DNA of 64,000 bases, taken from contig NZ_JAAZUH010000003.1 of NCBI RefSeq assembly GCF_013185915.1, forward strand, positions 62,001 to 126,000, in the 5' to 3' direction. The position numbers were made by a program, and so were the translations under genes. Shown piece by piece: positions 52,571-64,000 of this stretch. The notes under the pieces are model-generated. The model searched no databases, was not told the DNA's origin, and worked only from the letters and a program-made list of their open reading frames with translations. Position 1 is the stretch's first letter. Every line of letters starts with the position of its first letter. This stretch comes from Stenotrophomonas bentonitica. GTDB taxonomy: Bacteria; Pseudomonadota; Gammaproteobacteria; Xanthomonadales; Xanthomonadaceae.

Positions 52571-53529
52571 GCGTGGGCGGTCTCCACGGTCTGTTCGAGT
52601 ACGCGCCAGACCAGCTCTTCAAAGCCGATCCCCGCCTGGCCGGCCGCCTTGGGTACCAGCGAATGGCTGGTCATGCCCGGCGCGGTGTTCACCTCGAGCA
52701 GGTAGAAACGGCCGCTGGCGCGGTCGCGCATCACGTCCACGCGGCCCCAGCCGCGGCAACCGGCGGCGCGGAACGCCTCCAATGCGATGCGGCGGATTTC
52801 AGCTTCGTCGTCACCGTCCAGGCCCGGGCACAGGTACTGGGTGTCGTCGGCCAGGTACTTGGCGTTGTAGTCGTACCACTGGCCCTTGGGCACGATCCGG
52901 ATCGACGGCAACGCCTGGTCGCCGAGGATGCCTACGGTGAGTTCGTCGCCGACCACCATCTGCTCCATCAGCAGCTGGCCGTCGTAGCGGGCGGCCAGCG
53001 CCACCGCGTCGTCCAGGCCGGCCTCGTCGGTAACCCGGCTGATGCCCACGCTGGAGCCTTCGTTGGCCGGCTTGACCACCACCGGCAGGCCGAGTTCGGC
53101 CGCGTGCGCGTGGACGGTTTCGGCCGTGACCTTGCGGTACTGCGGGGTCGGCAGGCCCAGCGACAGCCAGACCTGCTTGGTGCGGATCTTGTCCATGCCC
53201 AGCGCGGAGCCGAGCACGTCCGAACCGGTGTAAGGCACGCCGAAGGCTTCCATCAGTCCCTGCACGATGCCGTCCTCGCCGCCACCGTTGTGGCCGTGCA
53301 GGATGTTGAAGACGCGGTCGAAGCGCTTTTCCACCAGCGCCAGGGTCAGCGCCGGGATGCCGTCCACGGCGATCGCATTGACGCCGCGCGCGCGCAGCGC
53401 CTCGATCACGTTGCGACCGGAATCCAGCGAAACTTCGCGTTCGCTGGAGGTGCCGCCCAGCAGCACGGCGACACGGCCGAACATGGCCGGATCGGTGACG
53501 CGCAGCGGCGGGAAGACAGGCGTGTTCAT
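52567..53529 (-). CDS. ddlB: D-alanine--D-alanine ligase
   Basis: A 320-residue ATP-grasp enzyme that makes the D-Ala-D-Ala end of the wall peptide. [19 protein letters not shown], the [12 protein letters not shown] signature, [19 protein letters not shown] and [20 protein letters not shown] with PGMTSHSL are all seen, giving ATP, magnesium and D-Ala binding. It overlaps murC and ftsQ by 4 bases. MurF, also in this cluster, joins its product to the precursor. Confidence 0.97.
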   Translation of the reverse strand: MNTPVFPPLRVTDPAMFGRVAVLLGGTSSEREVSLDSGRNVIEALRARGVNAIAVDGIPALTLALVEKRFDRVFNILHGHNGGGEDGIVQGLMEAFGVPYTGSDVLGSALGMDKIRTKQVWLSLGLPTPQYRKVTAETVHAHAAELGLPVVVKPANEGSSVGISRVTDEAGLDDAVALAARYDGQLLMEQMVVGDELTVGILGDQALPSIRIVPKGQWYDYNAKYLADDTQYLCPGLDGDDEAEIRRIALEAFRAAGCRGWGRVDVMRDRASGRFYLLEVNTAPGMTSHSLVPKAAGQAGIGFEELVWRVLEQTVETAHA

Positions 53530-54962
53530 GCGGCAGGACCCTCCCCAAAACCTTCGGTAGCGACGACGTGGGCAACATGGCCGATATCGCCTGCGCCCAT
53601 CATCAGCAGCAGGTCGCCGTCCTGCAGGACGTCGGGCAGCACGTTCTGCAGCTCGGCCGCGACGCCGACCACGACCGGCTCGCTGCGGCCGCGCGCGCGG
53701 ATGGCGCGCGCCAGCGAACGCGAGTCGGCACCGGGAATCGGCGCTTCGCCGGCCGGGTAGACCTCGCTCAGGACCAGCGCGTCCACTTCGGACAGCACGG
53801 CGGCGAACGCATCGAACTGGTCACGGGTGCGGCTGTAGCGGTGCGGCTGGAAGGCCACGACCAGGCGCTGGTCCGGCCAGCCGCCACGGGCGGCGGCGAA
53901 CACCGCTGCCAGCTCGCGCGGGTGGTGGCCGTAGTCGTCGATCACGCGCACGCGCGCACCCGACTTCGTGGTGACGATGCCCAGGTCGTTGAAGCGGCGG
54001 CCGATGCCGGCGAAGCTTTCCAGCGCGCGCGCGATGGCGTCCGGGGCCACGCCCAGCTGCCAGCCCACCGCAGCAGCGGCCAGGGCGTTGAGCACGTTGT
54101 GCGCGCCCGGCAGGGCCAGGGTCACCGGATGGCTGCTGCCTTCCGGCAGGCGCAGGGTGAAGCGCATGCGCGGGCCGTCCTGGACCACGTCTTCGGCGCG
54201 CACGTCGGCGTTGCTGCTCATGCCGTAGCTCATCACGTGGCGCGGGGTCTGCGCGGCCAGCGCGGCCACTTCCGGGTCGTCGATGCACAGCACGGCCAGG
54301 CCGTAGAACGGCAGGCGCTGCAGGAATTCGGCGAAGGCGGCCTGCACGCGGCCGAAGTCGTTGCCGTAGTTTTCCAGGTGGTCGGCGTCGATGTTCGTGA
54401 TGATCGAGACCAGCGGGTTCAGGCGCAGGAAGCTGCCGTCGCTTTCGTCGGCCTCGGCCACCAGCCACTGGCCACCGCCGAGCTTGGCGTTGGCACCGGC
54501 CGCCAGCAGCTGGCCGCCGATCACGAAGGTCGGGTCCAGCCCGCCTTCGCTCAGCACCGCTGCGGTGAGGCTGGTGGTGGTGGTCTTGCCGTGGGTGCCG
54601 GCCACCGCGATGCCGCGGCGGAAGCGCATCAGTTCGGCCAGCATGGCCGCGCGCTGCATGATCGGAATGCGCTGGCTGCGCGCTTCCATCAGTTCCGGGT
54701 TGTCTTCGCGGATCGCGCTGGAGACCACCACGCAGTCGGTGCCCAGCACGTTGGCCGCCGAATGGCCGCGCATCACGCGCGCGCCCAGGCTGGCCAGGCG
54801 ACGGGTCGCGGCGTTGTCGGCGTTGTCCGAACCGGACACTTCATAGCCCAGGGTCAGCATCACTTCGGCGATGCCGCTCATGCCGGTGCCGCCAATGCCG
54901 ACGAAATGCACGCGCGGGAAGGCGCGCACCAGGTCATTGGTGTCGTGAAGGCGGCGGATCAT
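53526..54962 (-). CDS. murC: UDP-N-acetylmuramate--L-alanine ligase
   Basis: A 478-residue Mur ligase that adds the first amino acid, L-Ala. The N-terminal UDP-sugar site is [17 protein letters not shown], the ATP loop [11 protein letters not shown] is central, and the C-terminal domain has [14 protein letters not shown] and FQPHRYSRT, which are MurC hallmarks. It overlaps ddlB by 4 bases; the 22-base gap from murG is one of the few non-overlapping joints of the cluster. The start ATG at 54962 gives the usual [20 protein letters not shown]. Confidence 0.97.
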   Translation of the reverse strand: MIRRLHDTNDLVRAFPRVHFVGIGGTGMSGIAEVMLTLGYEVSGSDNADNAATRRLASLGARVMRGHSAANVLGTDCVVVSSAIREDNPELMEARSQRIPIMQRAAMLAELMRFRRGIAVAGTHGKTTTTSLTAAVLSEGGLDPTFVIGGQLLAAGANAKLGGGQWLVAEADESDGSFLRLNPLVSIITNIDADHLENYGNDFGRVQAAFAEFLQRLPFYGLAVLCIDDPEVAALAAQTPRHVMSYGMSSNADVRAEDVVQDGPRMRFTLRLPEGSSHPVTLALPGAHNVLNALAAAAVGWQLGVAPDAIARALESFAGIGRRFNDLGIVTTKSGARVRVIDDYGHHPRELAAVFAAARGGWPDQRLVVAFQPHRYSRTRDQFDAFAAVLSEVDALVLSEVYPAGEAPIPGADSRSLARAIRARGRSEPVVVGVAAELQNVLPDVLQDGDLLLMMGAGDIGHVAHVVATEGFGEGPAA

Positions 54963-54984
54963 GCGCGGCCTCGCGTAGCGGTGT

Positions 54985-56070
54985 TCATTTGGATTCCTCG
55001 AGGATGATGTCGGCGATGCGCTCTGCGGCATCGACCTTGGCCAGCGCACGCGCGGCCACGGCCATCTGCATGCGTCGGCCGGGATTCGTGGCCAGCTCGC
55101 GCAGCACGCCCTGCAGTGCAGTGGCGAGCGCGTCGTCCTGCTTCAGCAGCACGGCCGCGCCACGCTCGACCAGGTATTCGGCATTGCGGGTCTGGTGGTC
55201 GTCGACCGCGGCGGCGAACGGCACCAGCACGCTGCCCACGCCGACCGCGCAGAGCTCGGCCAGGGTGGAGGCACCGGAACGGCACACCACCAGGTCGGCC
55301 CAGCCGAAGGCTTCGGCCATGTCGGCGATGAACGGTTCCACCTGCGCGCTGACGCCCGCGTCCTGGTAGGCCTTCAGCGCTTCAGCGTGCAGCTTTTCGC
55401 CGCTCTGGTGGCGCACCTGCACGGCCACGCTGTCGCCCATCGCGGCCAGTGCCTGCGGCACCGCGTTGTTGAGCGCGCGGGCTCCCTGGCTGCCCCCGAG
55501 CACCAGCAGCCGCAGCGGGCCCTGGCGGTCGGCCAGGCGCTGTTCCGGCGCGGCGATCGCGGCGATTTCTGCGCGGACCGGGTTGCCCACGGCCTCCTCG
55601 CGCTGCGCGAAGCTGCCCGGGAAGCCGGTCAACAGGCGCCGCGCGAAGCGCGACAGCACGCGGTTGGTCAGGCCCGGCGCGCGGTTCTGTTCGTGCACCA
55701 GCAGCGGCAGGCCGTGCAGGCGCGCGGCCAGCCCGCCCGGACCGGAGGCGAAGCCGCCGAAGGCGATCACCGCACGCGGCTGGCGGTCGCGGATCAGGAA
55801 GCCGGCCGAGCGCACCGCGCGCAGCAGGCGCCCGGGCGCGGTCAGCAGGGCCAGCTTGCCCTTGCCGCGCAGGCCGCTGATCGCCAGCGTGTCGATGTGG
55901 ATGTCGTGCTGCGGCACCAGCCGGGTTTCCATGCCGCCGTCGCTGCCCAGCCAGGTCACCGGGATGCCGCGCGCGCGCAGCACCCGGGCCACGGCCAGGC
56001 CGGGGAAAATGTGGCCGCCGGTGCCGCCGGCCATGATCATCACCGGACTCTGCGAAGAAGAGGCGTTCAT
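54985..56070 (-). CDS. murG: UDP-GlcNAc--lipid I GlcNAc transferase MurG
   Basis: A 361-residue GT-B glycosyltransferase on the inner face of the membrane that turns lipid I to lipid II. The glycine loops [17 protein letters not shown] and [15 protein letters not shown], and the UDP-GlcNAc site [16 protein letters not shown], are visible. It overlaps ftsW by 4 bases, so flippase/polymerase partner and lipid II maker are translated together. Confidence 0.97.
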   Translation of the reverse strand: MNASSSQSPVMIMAGGTGGHIFPGLAVARVLRARGIPVTWLGSDGGMETRLVPQHDIHIDTLAISGLRGKGKLALLTAPGRLLRAVRSAGFLIRDRQPRAVIAFGGFASGPGGLAARLHGLPLLVHEQNRAPGLTNRVLSRFARRLLTGFPGSFAQREEAVGNPVRAEIAAIAAPEQRLADRQGPLRLLVLGGSQGARALNNAVPQALAAMGDSVAVQVRHQSGEKLHAEALKAYQDAGVSAQVEPFIADMAEAFGWADLVVCRSGASTLAELCAVGVGSVLVPFAAAVDDHQTRNAEYLVERGAAVLLKQDDALATALQGVLRELATNPGRRMQMAVAARALAKVDAAERIADIILEESK

Positions 56071-57392
56071 CCCATCCTCCCCAGGGTCGGTTCAATGCGC
56101 TGCTGCATGCGGCTGGTGCCGCGCGGGGCGCTGTCGCGGTGCGCGGCGGCGCGCGGCTCGCGTTCCTGCATGGCGGCAGCCACCGCGCTGGCGCTGGCCG
56201 GTGCTTCGACCGGTGCCGCCTCGTCGAGGTCGGCCGCGCCCATGCGCACCGCCTGGCGGCGTTCGGCACGGTCCAGTTCGTAGGACACGCGCAGCAGCAG
56301 GCCCATCGCCACGCAGGTCATCAGGATGCTCGAGCCGCCCGAGGAGATCAGCGGCAGGGTCAGGCCCTTGGTCGGCAGGATGCCCAGGTTCACGCCGATC
56401 GAAACGAAGCTCTGCATGCTCACCCACAGGCCGATGCCGAAGGCGATGTAGCCGGAGAAGTGGCGCTTCATCTCCACGCAGCGCATGCCGATCCAGAACG
56501 CGCGCCCGGCCAGCAGCGCATACAGCGCCACGATCAGGCAGGTGCCGACGAAGCCCAGCTCCTCGGCGGTGACCGAGAAGATGAAGTCGGTGTGCGCTTC
56601 GGGCAGGTAGTAGAGCTTCTGCACCGAGTTGCCCAGGCCGACGCCGGTCCACTCGCCACGGCCCACCGCCATCAGCGCGTTGGACAGCTGGTAGCCGTCG
56701 CCCTGCTGGTCGGCCCAGGGGTCCCAGAACGAGGTGATGCGGCGCATGCGGTACGGCTCGATGATCGCCAGCGCGCTCATCGCCACCAGGCCGAACACGA
56801 TCGGCATCGACATGCGCGGCAGGTTCACCCCGCCCAGCACCAGCATGCCGGCGGTGATCGCCAGCAGCAGGGTCGAGGAACCGAAGTCAGGCTGCAGCAG
56901 CAGCAGCACCACCAGCGCGCCGGCCACGCCGAGCGGCTTGAGCATCGCCGGCCAGGTCGCATTGACCTCGTCGCGGAAGCGCACCAGGTAGCTGGACAGC
57001 CACACGATGTAGAGCACCTTCACCGCTTCGACGGTCTGGAACTTGGAGAAGCCCAGGTTGATCCAGCGGCGGGCGCCGTTGACGCTGCTGCCCAGGCCGG
57101 GAATGAACACCACCACCAGCAGCGCGAAGCAGCCCAGCAGCAGCATCTGGTTGTACTGCTCGATGCTCTTGAGCTCGGTGCGCATGGCGATGCCGGCCAG
57201 CACGATACCGACCGCCAGGAAGACCAGGTGGCGGTTGAGGTAGTAGAACGGGCTGCTCATCAGCGCGATCGAGCTCGACGCGACCATCACCACGCCCAGC
57301 CCGGTGAGCGCGATGATCGCGCCCAGCAGCCACTTGTCGAAGTGGCCTCCGATGGCTTCAAGACGGGTTGCCTGGCGCGACAGGTCGTTCAT
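56067..57392 (-). CDS. ftsW: Septal peptidoglycan glycosyltransferase FtsW
   Basis: A 441-residue SEDS protein with ten helices. [37 protein letters not shown] with the catalytic aspartate, and [16 protein letters not shown] are family hallmarks. It polymerises lipid II at the septum with FtsI. A 45-residue cytoplasmic tail ([16 protein letters not shown]) follows the last helix. Its ATG shares one base with the mraY stop (TGATG). In most gammaproteobacteria murD lies between mraY and ftsW; here there is no room for it. Confidence 0.96.
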   Translation of the reverse strand: MNDLSRQATRLEAIGGHFDKWLLGAIIALTGLGVVMVASSSIALMSSPFYYLNRHLVFLAVGIVLAGIAMRTELKSIEQYNQMLLLGCFALLVVVFIPGLGSSVNGARRWINLGFSKFQTVEAVKVLYIVWLSSYLVRFRDEVNATWPAMLKPLGVAGALVVLLLLQPDFGSSTLLLAITAGMLVLGGVNLPRMSMPIVFGLVAMSALAIIEPYRMRRITSFWDPWADQQGDGYQLSNALMAVGRGEWTGVGLGNSVQKLYYLPEAHTDFIFSVTAEELGFVGTCLIVALYALLAGRAFWIGMRCVEMKRHFSGYIAFGIGLWVSMQSFVSIGVNLGILPTKGLTLPLISSGGSSILMTCVAMGLLLRVSYELDRAERRQAVRMGAADLDEAAPVEAPASASAVAAAMQEREPRAAAHRDSAPRGTSRMQQRIEPTLGRMG

Positions 57393-58477
57393 CAGCGGAC
57401 CTTCAACGTGGCCAGGCCGATCAGCACCAGCACCACCGAGATGATCCAGAAGCGCACGATCACGCGCGGCTCCGGCCAGCCCTTGAGTTCGAAGTGGTGG
57501 TGGATCGGCGCCATGCGGAACACGCGCTTGCCGGTGAGCTTGAACGAGGCGACCTGGATCATCACCGACAGCGTCTCGATCACGAACACGCCACCCATGA
57601 TCACCAGCACCAGCTCCTGGCGGGTGATCACGGCGATGGTGCCCAGCACCGCGCCCAGCGCCAGTGCGCCGATGTCGCCCATGAACACCATGGCCGGGTA
57701 GGTGTTGAACCACAGGAAGCCCAGGCCCGCGCCGGCGATGGCCGCGCAGATGATGACCAGCTCACCGGCGCCCGGGATCTGCGGGATCTGCAGGTAGTTG
57801 GAGAACACCACGTTGCCCGAGGCGTAGGCGAACACGCCCAGCGCACAGGCGACCAGCACGGTCGGCATGATCGCCAGCCCGTCCAGGCCGTCGGTCAGGT
57901 TGACCGCGTTGGAGAAGCCGACGATCCAGAAGTAGGCGATGGCCACGAAGCTGATCCCGGCCAGCGGCAGCGCCACCGACTTGAACATCGGGATGTAGAA
58001 GGTCAGCGCGGCCGGCACGTCGGCGGTGTAGAACAGGAACAGGCCGGCGGCCAGGCCGAAGATCGACTGCAGCAGGTACTTCCAGCGCGACTTCAGGCCG
58101 TTCGGGTCGCGGCGCACGATCTTGATCCAGTCGTCGTACCAGCCGATCGCGCCGAAGCACAGCATCACCGCCAGCACCACCCACACATAGCGGTTGCGCA
58201 GGTCGGCCCACAGCAGCACCGACAGGGTGATGGTGAGCAGGATCAGCGAACCGCCCATGGTCGGCGTGCCGGCCTTGGAGAAGTGGGTCTGCGGGCCGTC
58301 GGTGCGGATCGGCTGGCCGCCCTTGAACTGGGCCAGCTTGCGGATCATCGCCGGGCCCAGCCACAGCGACAGGAACAGCGCGGTAAGCGCAGCGAGAATG
58401 CCGCGCAGGGTCAGGTAGCCGAACAAGCCGAACAGGCTCTCCAACTGCTGCAGCCATCGAGCCAGTTCAAGCAACAT
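57392..58477 (-). CDS. mraY: Phospho-MurNAc-pentapeptide transferase MraY
   Basis: A 361-residue membrane enzyme that makes lipid I from UDP-MurNAc-pentapeptide and undecaprenyl phosphate. The magnesium/substrate motifs GDWIKIV-like [29 protein letters not shown] and [20 protein letters not shown] are present, and ten helices are predicted. The tail [19 protein letters not shown] is normal. It overlaps murF by 11 bases and ftsW by 1. Confidence 0.97.
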   Translation of the reverse strand: MLLELARWLQQLESLFGLFGYLTLRGILAALTALFLSLWLGPAMIRKLAQFKGGQPIRTDGPQTHFSKAGTPTMGGSLILLTITLSVLLWADLRNRYVWVVLAVMLCFGAIGWYDDWIKIVRRDPNGLKSRWKYLLQSIFGLAAGLFLFYTADVPAALTFYIPMFKSVALPLAGISFVAIAYFWIVGFSNAVNLTDGLDGLAIMPTVLVACALGVFAYASGNVVFSNYLQIPQIPGAGELVIICAAIAGAGLGFLWFNTYPAMVFMGDIGALALGAVLGTIAVITRQELVLVIMGGVFVIETLSVMIQVASFKLTGKRVFRMAPIHHHFELKGWPEPRVIVRFWIISVVLVLIGLATLKVR

Positions 58478-59861
58478 GGGGGGTTTCCTCTCCTCGCGCC
58501 AGCAGCGCTTTCACAATCTTGTCCATGGCGCTGCCGCGCGAGCCCTTGACCAGGCAGCGCACGCCAGCATGCAGTTCGTCGGCCAGCGCCGCGGCGAGCG
58601 CGTCATGGCTCTGGAAGTGGCGGCCGCCTTCGCCGAACGCCTGCGATGCAGCCGCGCTCAGGGTGCCCAGGGTGTACAGGCGCTTCAGCCCGGCCTCGCG
58701 CGCACGGCGACCGGCCTGCGCGTGCAGGGCCTCGCCATCGGGGCCGAGTTCGCGCATGTCGCCCAGCACCAGCCAGGCCTCGTCCTTCGACGCGGCCAGC
58801 GCGTCGATGGCGGCCGCCAGCGAACCGGGGTTGGCGTTGTAGCTGTCGTCGACCAGCACCGCGCCACTGGGCAGGCGGTGCGCGATCTGGCGGCCCGGCA
58901 CCGGTTCGGCGCGGGCCAGGCCGGCGGCGATGCTGTCCAGGCCGATGCCGGCGGCCAGCGCCAGCGAAGCCGCGGCCAGCGCGTTGCTGATGTTGTGGCG
59001 GCCCGGCAGCGCCAGCGTGAGGCTGACCGCGCCGGTCGGGGCGACCAGGGTGAACTGGCTGCCGTCGGCGGCCGACTTGATTGCCTGCGCGGTGACGTCG
59101 GCACTGTGGTCCAGCGCATAGCGCAGCACGCGGCTGCGCGGCGGCTGGCCGACCACGTGCTGTTCGAACCAGGCGCCATAGGCGTCGTCGGCGTTGATCA
59201 CGGCCACGCCGTCGGCCGGCAGGGCGGCGTAGATCGCGCCCTTGGTGCTGGCCACGCCCTGCAGGCTGCCCATCCGCTCCAGGTGCGCCGGCGCGATGTT
59301 GTTGACCAGCGCGTACTGCGGGCGGGCGATGTCGGTGAGGTAGGCGATGTCGCCCGGCTTGCCGGCACCCATCTCGTAGACGGCGAAGTCGGCGTCTTCG
59401 GGGGCGTCGATCACCGCCAGTGGCAGGCCGATCTCGTTGTTGCGGTTGCCCGGGTTGGCATACACCACCGCGCCGCGCTCGCGCGCGACCTGCTCCAGGA
59501 TCGCCAGCAGCAGGCTCTTGACGCTGGTCTTGCCGTTGCTGCCGGTGATCGCGAACACCGCGGCGCTGCGGTCGCGCTGCATGCCGGCGGCAATGCGTCC
59601 GAGCGCATGCTCGCTGTCGCCGACCACGATCTGCGGCACGGCCACGTCGAGCAGGCGTTCGACCAGCATCGCGCTGGCGCCGCGCGCCACCGCGTCGGCG
59701 GCGAAGTCATGGCCGTCGAAACGCTCGCCGCGCAGGGCCACGTACAGGCTGCCCGGTGCGAGGGTGCGGGTGTCGTTGCTGATGGCGTCGATGGCGGTGT
59801 CTTCGCCATGGATCTCGCCACCGGCCCAATGCGCGATCAGCGACAGCGGGGTGCGCTTCAT
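58467..59861 (-). CDS. murF: UDP-MurNAc-tripeptide--D-Ala-D-Ala ligase
   Basis: A 464-residue Mur ligase that adds D-Ala-D-Ala, the DdlB product. The N-terminal domain has [19 protein letters not shown], the ATP loop is [13 protein letters not shown], and [19 protein letters not shown] is the MurF signature in the C-terminal domain. It overlaps murE by 4 bases and mraY by 11. Confidence 0.97.
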   Translation of the reverse strand: MKRTPLSLIAHWAGGEIHGEDTAIDAISNDTRTLAPGSLYVALRGERFDGHDFAADAVARGASAMLVERLLDVAVPQIVVGDSEHALGRIAAGMQRDRSAAVFAITGSNGKTSVKSLLLAILEQVARERGAVVYANPGNRNNEIGLPLAVIDAPEDADFAVYEMGAGKPGDIAYLTDIARPQYALVNNIAPAHLERMGSLQGVASTKGAIYAALPADGVAVINADDAYGAWFEQHVVGQPPRSRVLRYALDHSADVTAQAIKSAADGSQFTLVAPTGAVSLTLALPGRHNISNALAAASLALAAGIGLDSIAAGLARAEPVPGRQIAHRLPSGAVLVDDSYNANPGSLAAAIDALAASKDEAWLVLGDMRELGPDGEALHAQAGRRAREAGLKRLYTLGTLSAAASQAFGEGGRHFQSHDALAAALADELHAGVRCLVKGSRGSAMDKIVKALLARGEETPHVA

Positions 59862-61339
59862 CGTGCGCCCTCCTGCCGCTGCGACAGCACGCGGGCCGCC
59901 ACTTCGGTGTCGTTGAACGGGTACTGCACGCCGTGGATTTCCTGGTAGGGCTCGTGGCCCTTGCCGGCGATCAGCACGATGTCGCCCTCGCCCGCCTCGC
60001 CGATCGCGGTGGCGATCGCCGCGGCGCGGTCGCGCTGCACGGTGGCCGACGCCGGGCGGGCCAGGCCGGCCACGATGTCGGCCACGATGACGTCGCCGTC
60101 TTCGCCGCGCGGGTTGTCGTCGGTGACGATCACGACGTTGGCCAGGCGCTCGGCAATGGCCGCCATCTGCGGGCGCTTGCCGGTATCGCGTTCGCCGCCG
60201 CAGCCGAACACGCAGAACAGGCGCCCGGCCAGGTGCCCGTGCAGGCTGGACAGCGCCTGTTCCAGCGCGTCGGGGGTATGTGCGTAGTCGATCACCACGG
60301 TCGGCTGGCCGTCGCTGCCGCCAAGCCGGTTCATGCGTCCGGCAATCGGCTGCAGCTGCGACAGCAGCGCGGCGATGTCGGCCGGTACGTGGCCCAGCGC
60401 GAACAGCGCACCGGCCACGCCGAGCAGGTTGTCCACGGTGAAGCGGCCCAGCAGCGGCGACTGCACCGGGTGGCGCACGCCATCGACCACCAGGTCGAAG
60501 GCGATGCCGCGGCCATCCAGGCGCAGCGAGTCGGCAAGCAGGGTGGCGTGCTGCGCGCCGCGCGAGCTGACCCCGATCTGCTGCACGCCTGCGTCGACGG
60601 TACGCAGCAGTTCGCTGCCGAAGCTGTCGTCCAGGTTGACCACCGCCGCCTTCAGGCCGGCGCGGTGGAACAGCCTGGCCTTGGCCGCGCCGTACTGGGC
60701 CATGTCGCCGTGGTAGTCGAGATGGTCGCGGGTGAGGTTGGTGAACACCGCCACGTCGTAATGCACGGCATCCACGCGGCCCTGGTCGAGCGCGTGCGAG
60801 CTGACTTCCATCGCCACCGCACGCGCGCCCTGGTCGCGCAGCTGCGCCAGCACTTCATGCATCTGCAGCACCAGCGGGGTGGTGAAGCCGGTCGGCACGA
60901 CGTTGCCGTACAGGCCGACGCCGAGCGTGCCGATGCTGCCGCTGGTGGTACCGAGCAGGTGCCAGGCCTGGGCCAGCAGCTGCACGGTGGAGGTCTTGCC
61001 GTTGGTGCCGGTCACCCCGACCATGGTCATCGCCCGTGACGGGTGACCGTGGAACTGGTCGGCCATGCCGCCCATGCGGCTGCGCAGCCCGGGCACGGCA
61101 ATGGCGTCGGCCGGGGCCGGCAGCTCGGCCGGGGCCGGCGGATCGAACAGGATCGCGGCCGCACCGGCGGCGCGGGCCTGGTCGACAAAGCCCAGCCCGT
61201 GCGCGCCGAAACCGGCAATCGCCACGAAGGCATTGCCGGGGCGCACCGCGCGGCTGTCCAGCACCAGGCCAGTGATCGACGGGTCGTGGCTGAGCGCCAC
61301 ATCGGGAAGCAACTGCGAAAGCAACATCATCTGGCTCAT
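59858..61339 (-). CDS. murE: UDP-MurNAc-L-Ala-D-Glu--meso-diaminopimelate ligase
   Basis: A 493-residue Mur ligase. [16 protein letters not shown] is the ATP loop, [16 protein letters not shown] the central signature, and [11 protein letters not shown] contains the DNPR motif that selects meso-diaminopimelate, so the wall is of the DAP type. It starts inside the ftsI stop (ATGA) and its own stop overlaps murF. It uses a D-Glu substrate, although the cluster lacks the ligase that normally adds that residue. Confidence 0.97.
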   Translation of the reverse strand: MSQMMLLSQLLPDVALSHDPSITGLVLDSRAVRPGNAFVAIAGFGAHGLGFVDQARAAGAAAILFDPPAPAELPAPADAIAVPGLRSRMGGMADQFHGHPSRAMTMVGVTGTNGKTSTVQLLAQAWHLLGTTSGSIGTLGVGLYGNVVPTGFTTPLVLQMHEVLAQLRDQGARAVAMEVSSHALDQGRVDAVHYDVAVFTNLTRDHLDYHGDMAQYGAAKARLFHRAGLKAAVVNLDDSFGSELLRTVDAGVQQIGVSSRGAQHATLLADSLRLDGRGIAFDLVVDGVRHPVQSPLLGRFTVDNLLGVAGALFALGHVPADIAALLSQLQPIAGRMNRLGGSDGQPTVVIDYAHTPDALEQALSSLHGHLAGRLFCVFGCGGERDTGKRPQMAAIAERLANVVIVTDDNPRGEDGDVIVADIVAGLARPASATVQRDRAAAIATAIGEAGEGDIVLIAGKGHEPYQEIHGVQYPFNDTEVAARVLSQRQEGAR

Positions 61340-63183
61340 TGCGTGCCTCCCTGCGCGGGCGGCAACGTGGCGTGCGCGCTGGGCAGCGCGGCATCGAATT
61401 CGGCGGCGGCGTCGGGCGCAAGCACTGCATCGGCAGGCGGCGGGGTCGGCAGCGATGTGGCGGCATGGCCCATCTTTCCGGACTGCTGCGCGGCCAGCCA
61501 GGAGTCGATATCGTCCGGCGGCACGTCCATCAGGCGCAGCGCGCCTTCCATGACGTTGTGGAACACCGGGGCCGAGACCAGGCCGCCGTAGTACGTGCCG
61601 GCCTGCGGATCGTTGATCACGATCACCGTGGCGAAGCGCGGGTTGCTGGCCGGCACCACGCCGGCGAACAGCGAGTTGTAATGACCACGCTCGTAGCCAC
61701 CGGGGCCGGCCTTGCGCGCGGTGCCGGTCTTGCCGGCCACGTGGTAGCCCAGCACCGCCGCCTGCTTGGCGCCGCCCTGGGTGACCACGGTTTCCATCAT
61801 CGCCACGACCTCTTTGGCGATTTTTTCGTCGATGATCTGCTTGCCTTCGTTGCGCTGGCCCTTGACGAAGGTCGGGGCGATCAGCTTGCCGCCGTTGCCC
61901 AGCGCCGAGTAGGCGGTGGCAATCTGCAACGGGGTGACGTTCAGGCCGTAGCCGTAGGACATGGTGGTCTTGGACGAACCGCTCCAGCGCGCCGGACTCG
62001 GGAATACGCCAGCCGATTCCCCCGGGAAGCCGCTGTGCGGCGACGAGCCATAGCCGAAGCTGTGCACGTGGTCGTAGAACACCTGGTCGGGCATCTTCGC
62101 GGCGATCTTGGCCGCACCGATGTTCGAGCTGCGGGTGATCACGCCGGTGACGTTGAGCACGCCGTTGTTGCGCGGCACGTCCTTGATCGTATAGCGGCCG
62201 ATCGCCATGTAGCCCGGGTTGGTGTCGACCGTGGTGTCCTTGGTGACCACGCCGGACTGCAGCGCCGAGGCGATGGTCAGCGGCTTCATGGTCGAACCCG
62301 GCTCGACCAGGTCGGTCACCGCGCGGTTGCGGCGGGTGTCCGGCGCGGCGCCGCCCACCGAATTGGGGTTGTAGGTCGGCAGGTTGACCATCGCCAGCAC
62401 TTCGCCGGTGGCCACGTCCATGATCACCATCGAACCGCCAGCGGCCTTGTTCGCGATCAGCGCGTTGCGCAGTTCCTTGAAGGCCAGGAACTGGATGCGG
62501 CGGTCGATGCTGAGGGTGAGGTCCTTGCCCGGCTCGGCGGCGCGCAGCAGGTCGCTTTCGACCGTGTCGCCCTTGCGGTTGCGGATCACGCGCTTGGCGC
62601 CGGCCTTGCCGCGCAGCCATTCGTCGAAGGCCAGCTCCAGCCCTTCCTGGCCGCGGTCGTCGATATTGGTGAAGCCGAGCACGTGCGCCATCGCCTCACC
62701 CTGCGGGTAGAAGCGACGGAACTCGCGCTGCGAGGCCACGCCCGGAATCTTCAGCGCCACCACTTTCTCCGCATCGTCCGGGTTGATCCGGCGGCGCAGG
62801 TACATGAATTCCTTGTCGGCCTTCTGGCTGAGCTTGGTGGAGAGCTCGTCCAGCGGCATGCCCAGCGCGGTGGCCAGCTCCGGGATGCGGTCCGGGGCGC
62901 GCATCAGTTCCTGCGGATTGACCCAGATCGAGGCGACCGGGGTCGACACCGCCACCGGCTCGCCGTTGCGGTCGGTGATCATGCCGCGCGAGGTGTTGAT
63001 CGGCAGTTCGCGCAGGTAACGCGCTTCGCCCTGGCGCTGGTAGAAGTCGCTGTTGACCAGCTGCACGTAGGCGGCGCGACCGACCAGCGAGACCGAGCAC
63101 AGGCCCAGCGCCAGTCCCACCCACTTCAGGCGCTGGCGCAGGTTGAAGCTGTTGCGGGCACGGTTGCGGCCGGTCTTGTTCAT
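61336..63183 (-). CDS. ftsI: Septal transpeptidase FtsI (PBP3)
   Basis: A 615-residue class B penicillin-binding protein that cross-links septal wall. One membrane helix ([20 protein letters not shown]) is followed by the PBP dimer domain, then the transpeptidase with active serine in [13 protein letters not shown] in [10 protein letters not shown] and KTG in [11 protein letters not shown]. The tail (about 575-615) is Ala/Pro-rich and longer than in E. coli, without obvious motif. It overlaps ftsL and murE by 4 bases. Confidence 0.97.
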   Translation of the reverse strand: MNKTGRNRARNSFNLRQRLKWVGLALGLCSVSLVGRAAYVQLVNSDFYQRQGEARYLRELPINTSRGMITDRNGEPVAVSTPVASIWVNPQELMRAPDRIPELATALGMPLDELSTKLSQKADKEFMYLRRRINPDDAEKVVALKIPGVASQREFRRFYPQGEAMAHVLGFTNIDDRGQEGLELAFDEWLRGKAGAKRVIRNRKGDTVESDLLRAAEPGKDLTLSIDRRIQFLAFKELRNALIANKAAGGSMVIMDVATGEVLAMVNLPTYNPNSVGGAAPDTRRNRAVTDLVEPGSTMKPLTIASALQSGVVTKDTTVDTNPGYMAIGRYTIKDVPRNNGVLNVTGVITRSSNIGAAKIAAKMPDQVFYDHVHSFGYGSSPHSGFPGESAGVFPSPARWSGSSKTTMSYGYGLNVTPLQIATAYSALGNGGKLIAPTFVKGQRNEGKQIIDEKIAKEVVAMMETVVTQGGAKQAAVLGYHVAGKTGTARKAGPGGYERGHYNSLFAGVVPASNPRFATVIVINDPQAGTYYGGLVSAPVFHNVMEGALRLMDVPPDDIDSWLAAQQSGKMGHAATSLPTPPPADAVLAPDAAAEFDAALPSAHATLPPAQGGTQ

Positions 63184-63443
63184 GGCCGCACCACTACGAC
63201 GTCGGCCGCTTCCGGGAACTTCATGCCCAGCCGCTCGCGCGCCACGCGGTCGACGCGGGTGGCTTCTGCCAGGGTCGCCTGTTCCAGCTGCAGGCGGCCG
63301 AACTCGATGTTCAGTTCGTCGCGGGCGCGCTCCACGCGCGACAGCTCGACGAAAGTCTGCCGATGGCGGTGGCGCATGAACACCACACCGATCGCCGAGG
63401 CGATGGTGCAGGCCAGCAGCACGACCAGCAGCAGGCGGCTCAT
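63180..63443 (-). CDS. ftsL: Cell division protein FtsL
   Basis: An 87-residue bitopic protein: membrane helix [20 protein letters not shown], then a coiled coil ([20 protein letters not shown] and [10 protein letters not shown]) and a C-terminal [19 protein letters not shown] stretch that resembles the family end. It binds FtsB and FtsQ and activates FtsWI. Both ends overlap neighbours by 4 bases, as expected for the dcw order rsmH-ftsL-ftsI. Confidence 0.95.
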   Translation of the reverse strand: MSRLLLVVLLACTIASAIGVVFMRHRHRQTFVELSRVERARDELNIEFGRLQLEQATLAEATRVDRVARERLGMKFPEAADVVVVRP

Positions 63444-64000
63444 GCGGCCACCGCGCGCTTTTCGGCCACGCGCAGCACGGCGCTGCGCGAGCGCGGATTG
63501 ACCGCCAGCTCGTCGCCCTCGGCCTTGATGGCACCGCCGACCAGGTCCAGCGTCGGCACGAACGCGGCCAGCTCGGGCAACCGGCGGTTGCTCGGTGGCG
63601 CCTTGGCGTGGCGGTTCATGAACTGCTTGACGATGCGGTCTTCCAGCGAGTGGAAGCTGATCACTGCCAGCCTGCCACCGGGCTTCAGCCGCGCCATCGC
63701 CGCGTCCAGGCCGGCTTCAAGGTCGGCCAGTTCGCGGTTGATGTGGATGCGGATGGCCTGGAAGCTGCGCGTGGCCGGGTGGATCTTGTCTTTCCCACGC
63801 GGCATCACCGAGGCGATCAGTTCGGCCAGTTCGGCGGTGCGGGAGAACGGCTGCTTCTCGCGGCGCGCGATGATCGCACGGGCGATGCGGCGCCCCTGGC
63901 GCTCTTCGCCATAGGTCCACAGCACATCCATCAGCTCACGCTCTTCCACGCGGTTGAGCCACTGCGCGGCGCTTTCGCCGCTGTCCGGGTCCATGCGCAT
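63440..64000 (-). CDS. rsmH: 16S rRNA m4C1402 methyltransferase RsmH, C-terminal part
   Basis: The window edge cuts this gene; 186 codons are visible, beginning at [20 protein letters not shown], an internal RsmH motif. [21 protein letters not shown] and [19 protein letters not shown] are family signatures of the rRNA N4-methyltransferase, whose target is cytidine 1402. The C-terminus ends [12 protein letters not shown]. It is the first dcw gene seen here; mraZ would be expected upstream. Confidence 0.96.
   Translation of the reverse strand: MRMDPDSGESAAQWLNRVEERELMDVLWTYGEERQGRRIARAIIARREKQPFSRTAELAELIASVMPRGKDKIHPATRSFQAIRIHINRELADLEAGLDAAMARLKPGGRLAVISFHSLEDRIVKQFMNRHAKAPPSNRRLPELAAFVPTLDLVGGAIKAEGDELAVNPRSRSAVLRVAEKRAVAA

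Overview
The window is chromosomal DNA from a high-GC gammaproteobacterium of the Xanthomonadaceae, most probably Stenotrophomonas. Three observations support this. Protein sequences and gene order (folA-thyA-lgt, tesA next to an ABC/FtsX exporter, dcw cluster through lpxC-dciA-M23-secA) are xanthomonad-like. murD is missing from the dcw cluster. Short GTAG-ended palindromes of the SMAG type, described from Stenotrophomonas maltophilia, are scattered through the intergenic spaces. No phage, plasmid, insertion sequence, CRISPR array, rRNA or tRNA was seen.

Layout. 0-5.2 kb (minus strand): folA-thyA-lgt with 4-base overlaps, two TPM-domain proteins and LemA, a TerC-family membrane protein, and diacylglycerol kinase. 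5.3-12.6 kb: a periplasmic SGNH hydrolase; an OmpR-type two-component pair; tesA, which diverges from an ABC ATPase/permease pair across only 12 bases; a small membrane protein. 12.5-17.6 kb: an unknown exported protein, then a Fur-controlled haem-uptake operon (hemP, TonB receptor, HemS-like protein, DUF6607-like protein). 17.7-25.7 kb: aldo/keto reductase, nucleoside transporter plus PfkB sugar kinase, dusB, a methyltransferase, a YdjM-like gene broken by an in-frame TAA, and a metallophosphoesterase.

25.9-39.6 kb holds the methyl cycle in separate units: metK, ahcY behind a clear SAH riboswitch, and metF. Interspersed are a hotdog thioesterase, ppc, an S9 peptidase, YbaK, a DUF3228 protein, two exported unknowns and a Nudix/thiamine-phosphate-synthase fusion. 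39.6-43.3 kb is a large autotransporter. 43.5-64 kb is the cell-envelope block, almost all minus strand: rsmH (cut by the edge), ftsL, ftsI, murE, murF, mraY, ftsW, murG, murC, ddlB, ftsQ, ftsA, ftsZ, lpxC, then an M23 peptidase and secA, with dciA on the plus strand.

How it works together: the right third makes UDP-MurNAc-pentapeptide and lipid II, assembles the divisome and exports proteins. The haem operon takes up iron when Fur is released. AhcY is induced by its own substrate through the riboswitch while metK and metF run the rest of the SAM cycle. The points most worth checking are the missing murD (which fits the MurD2/MurL route), the TAA-split gene, the apparent ATC start inside a shared Shine-Dalgarno palindrome, a 98-base element with perfect 23-base arms, a candidate small RNA between dciA and lpxC, and the two uncharacterised haem-operon proteins.
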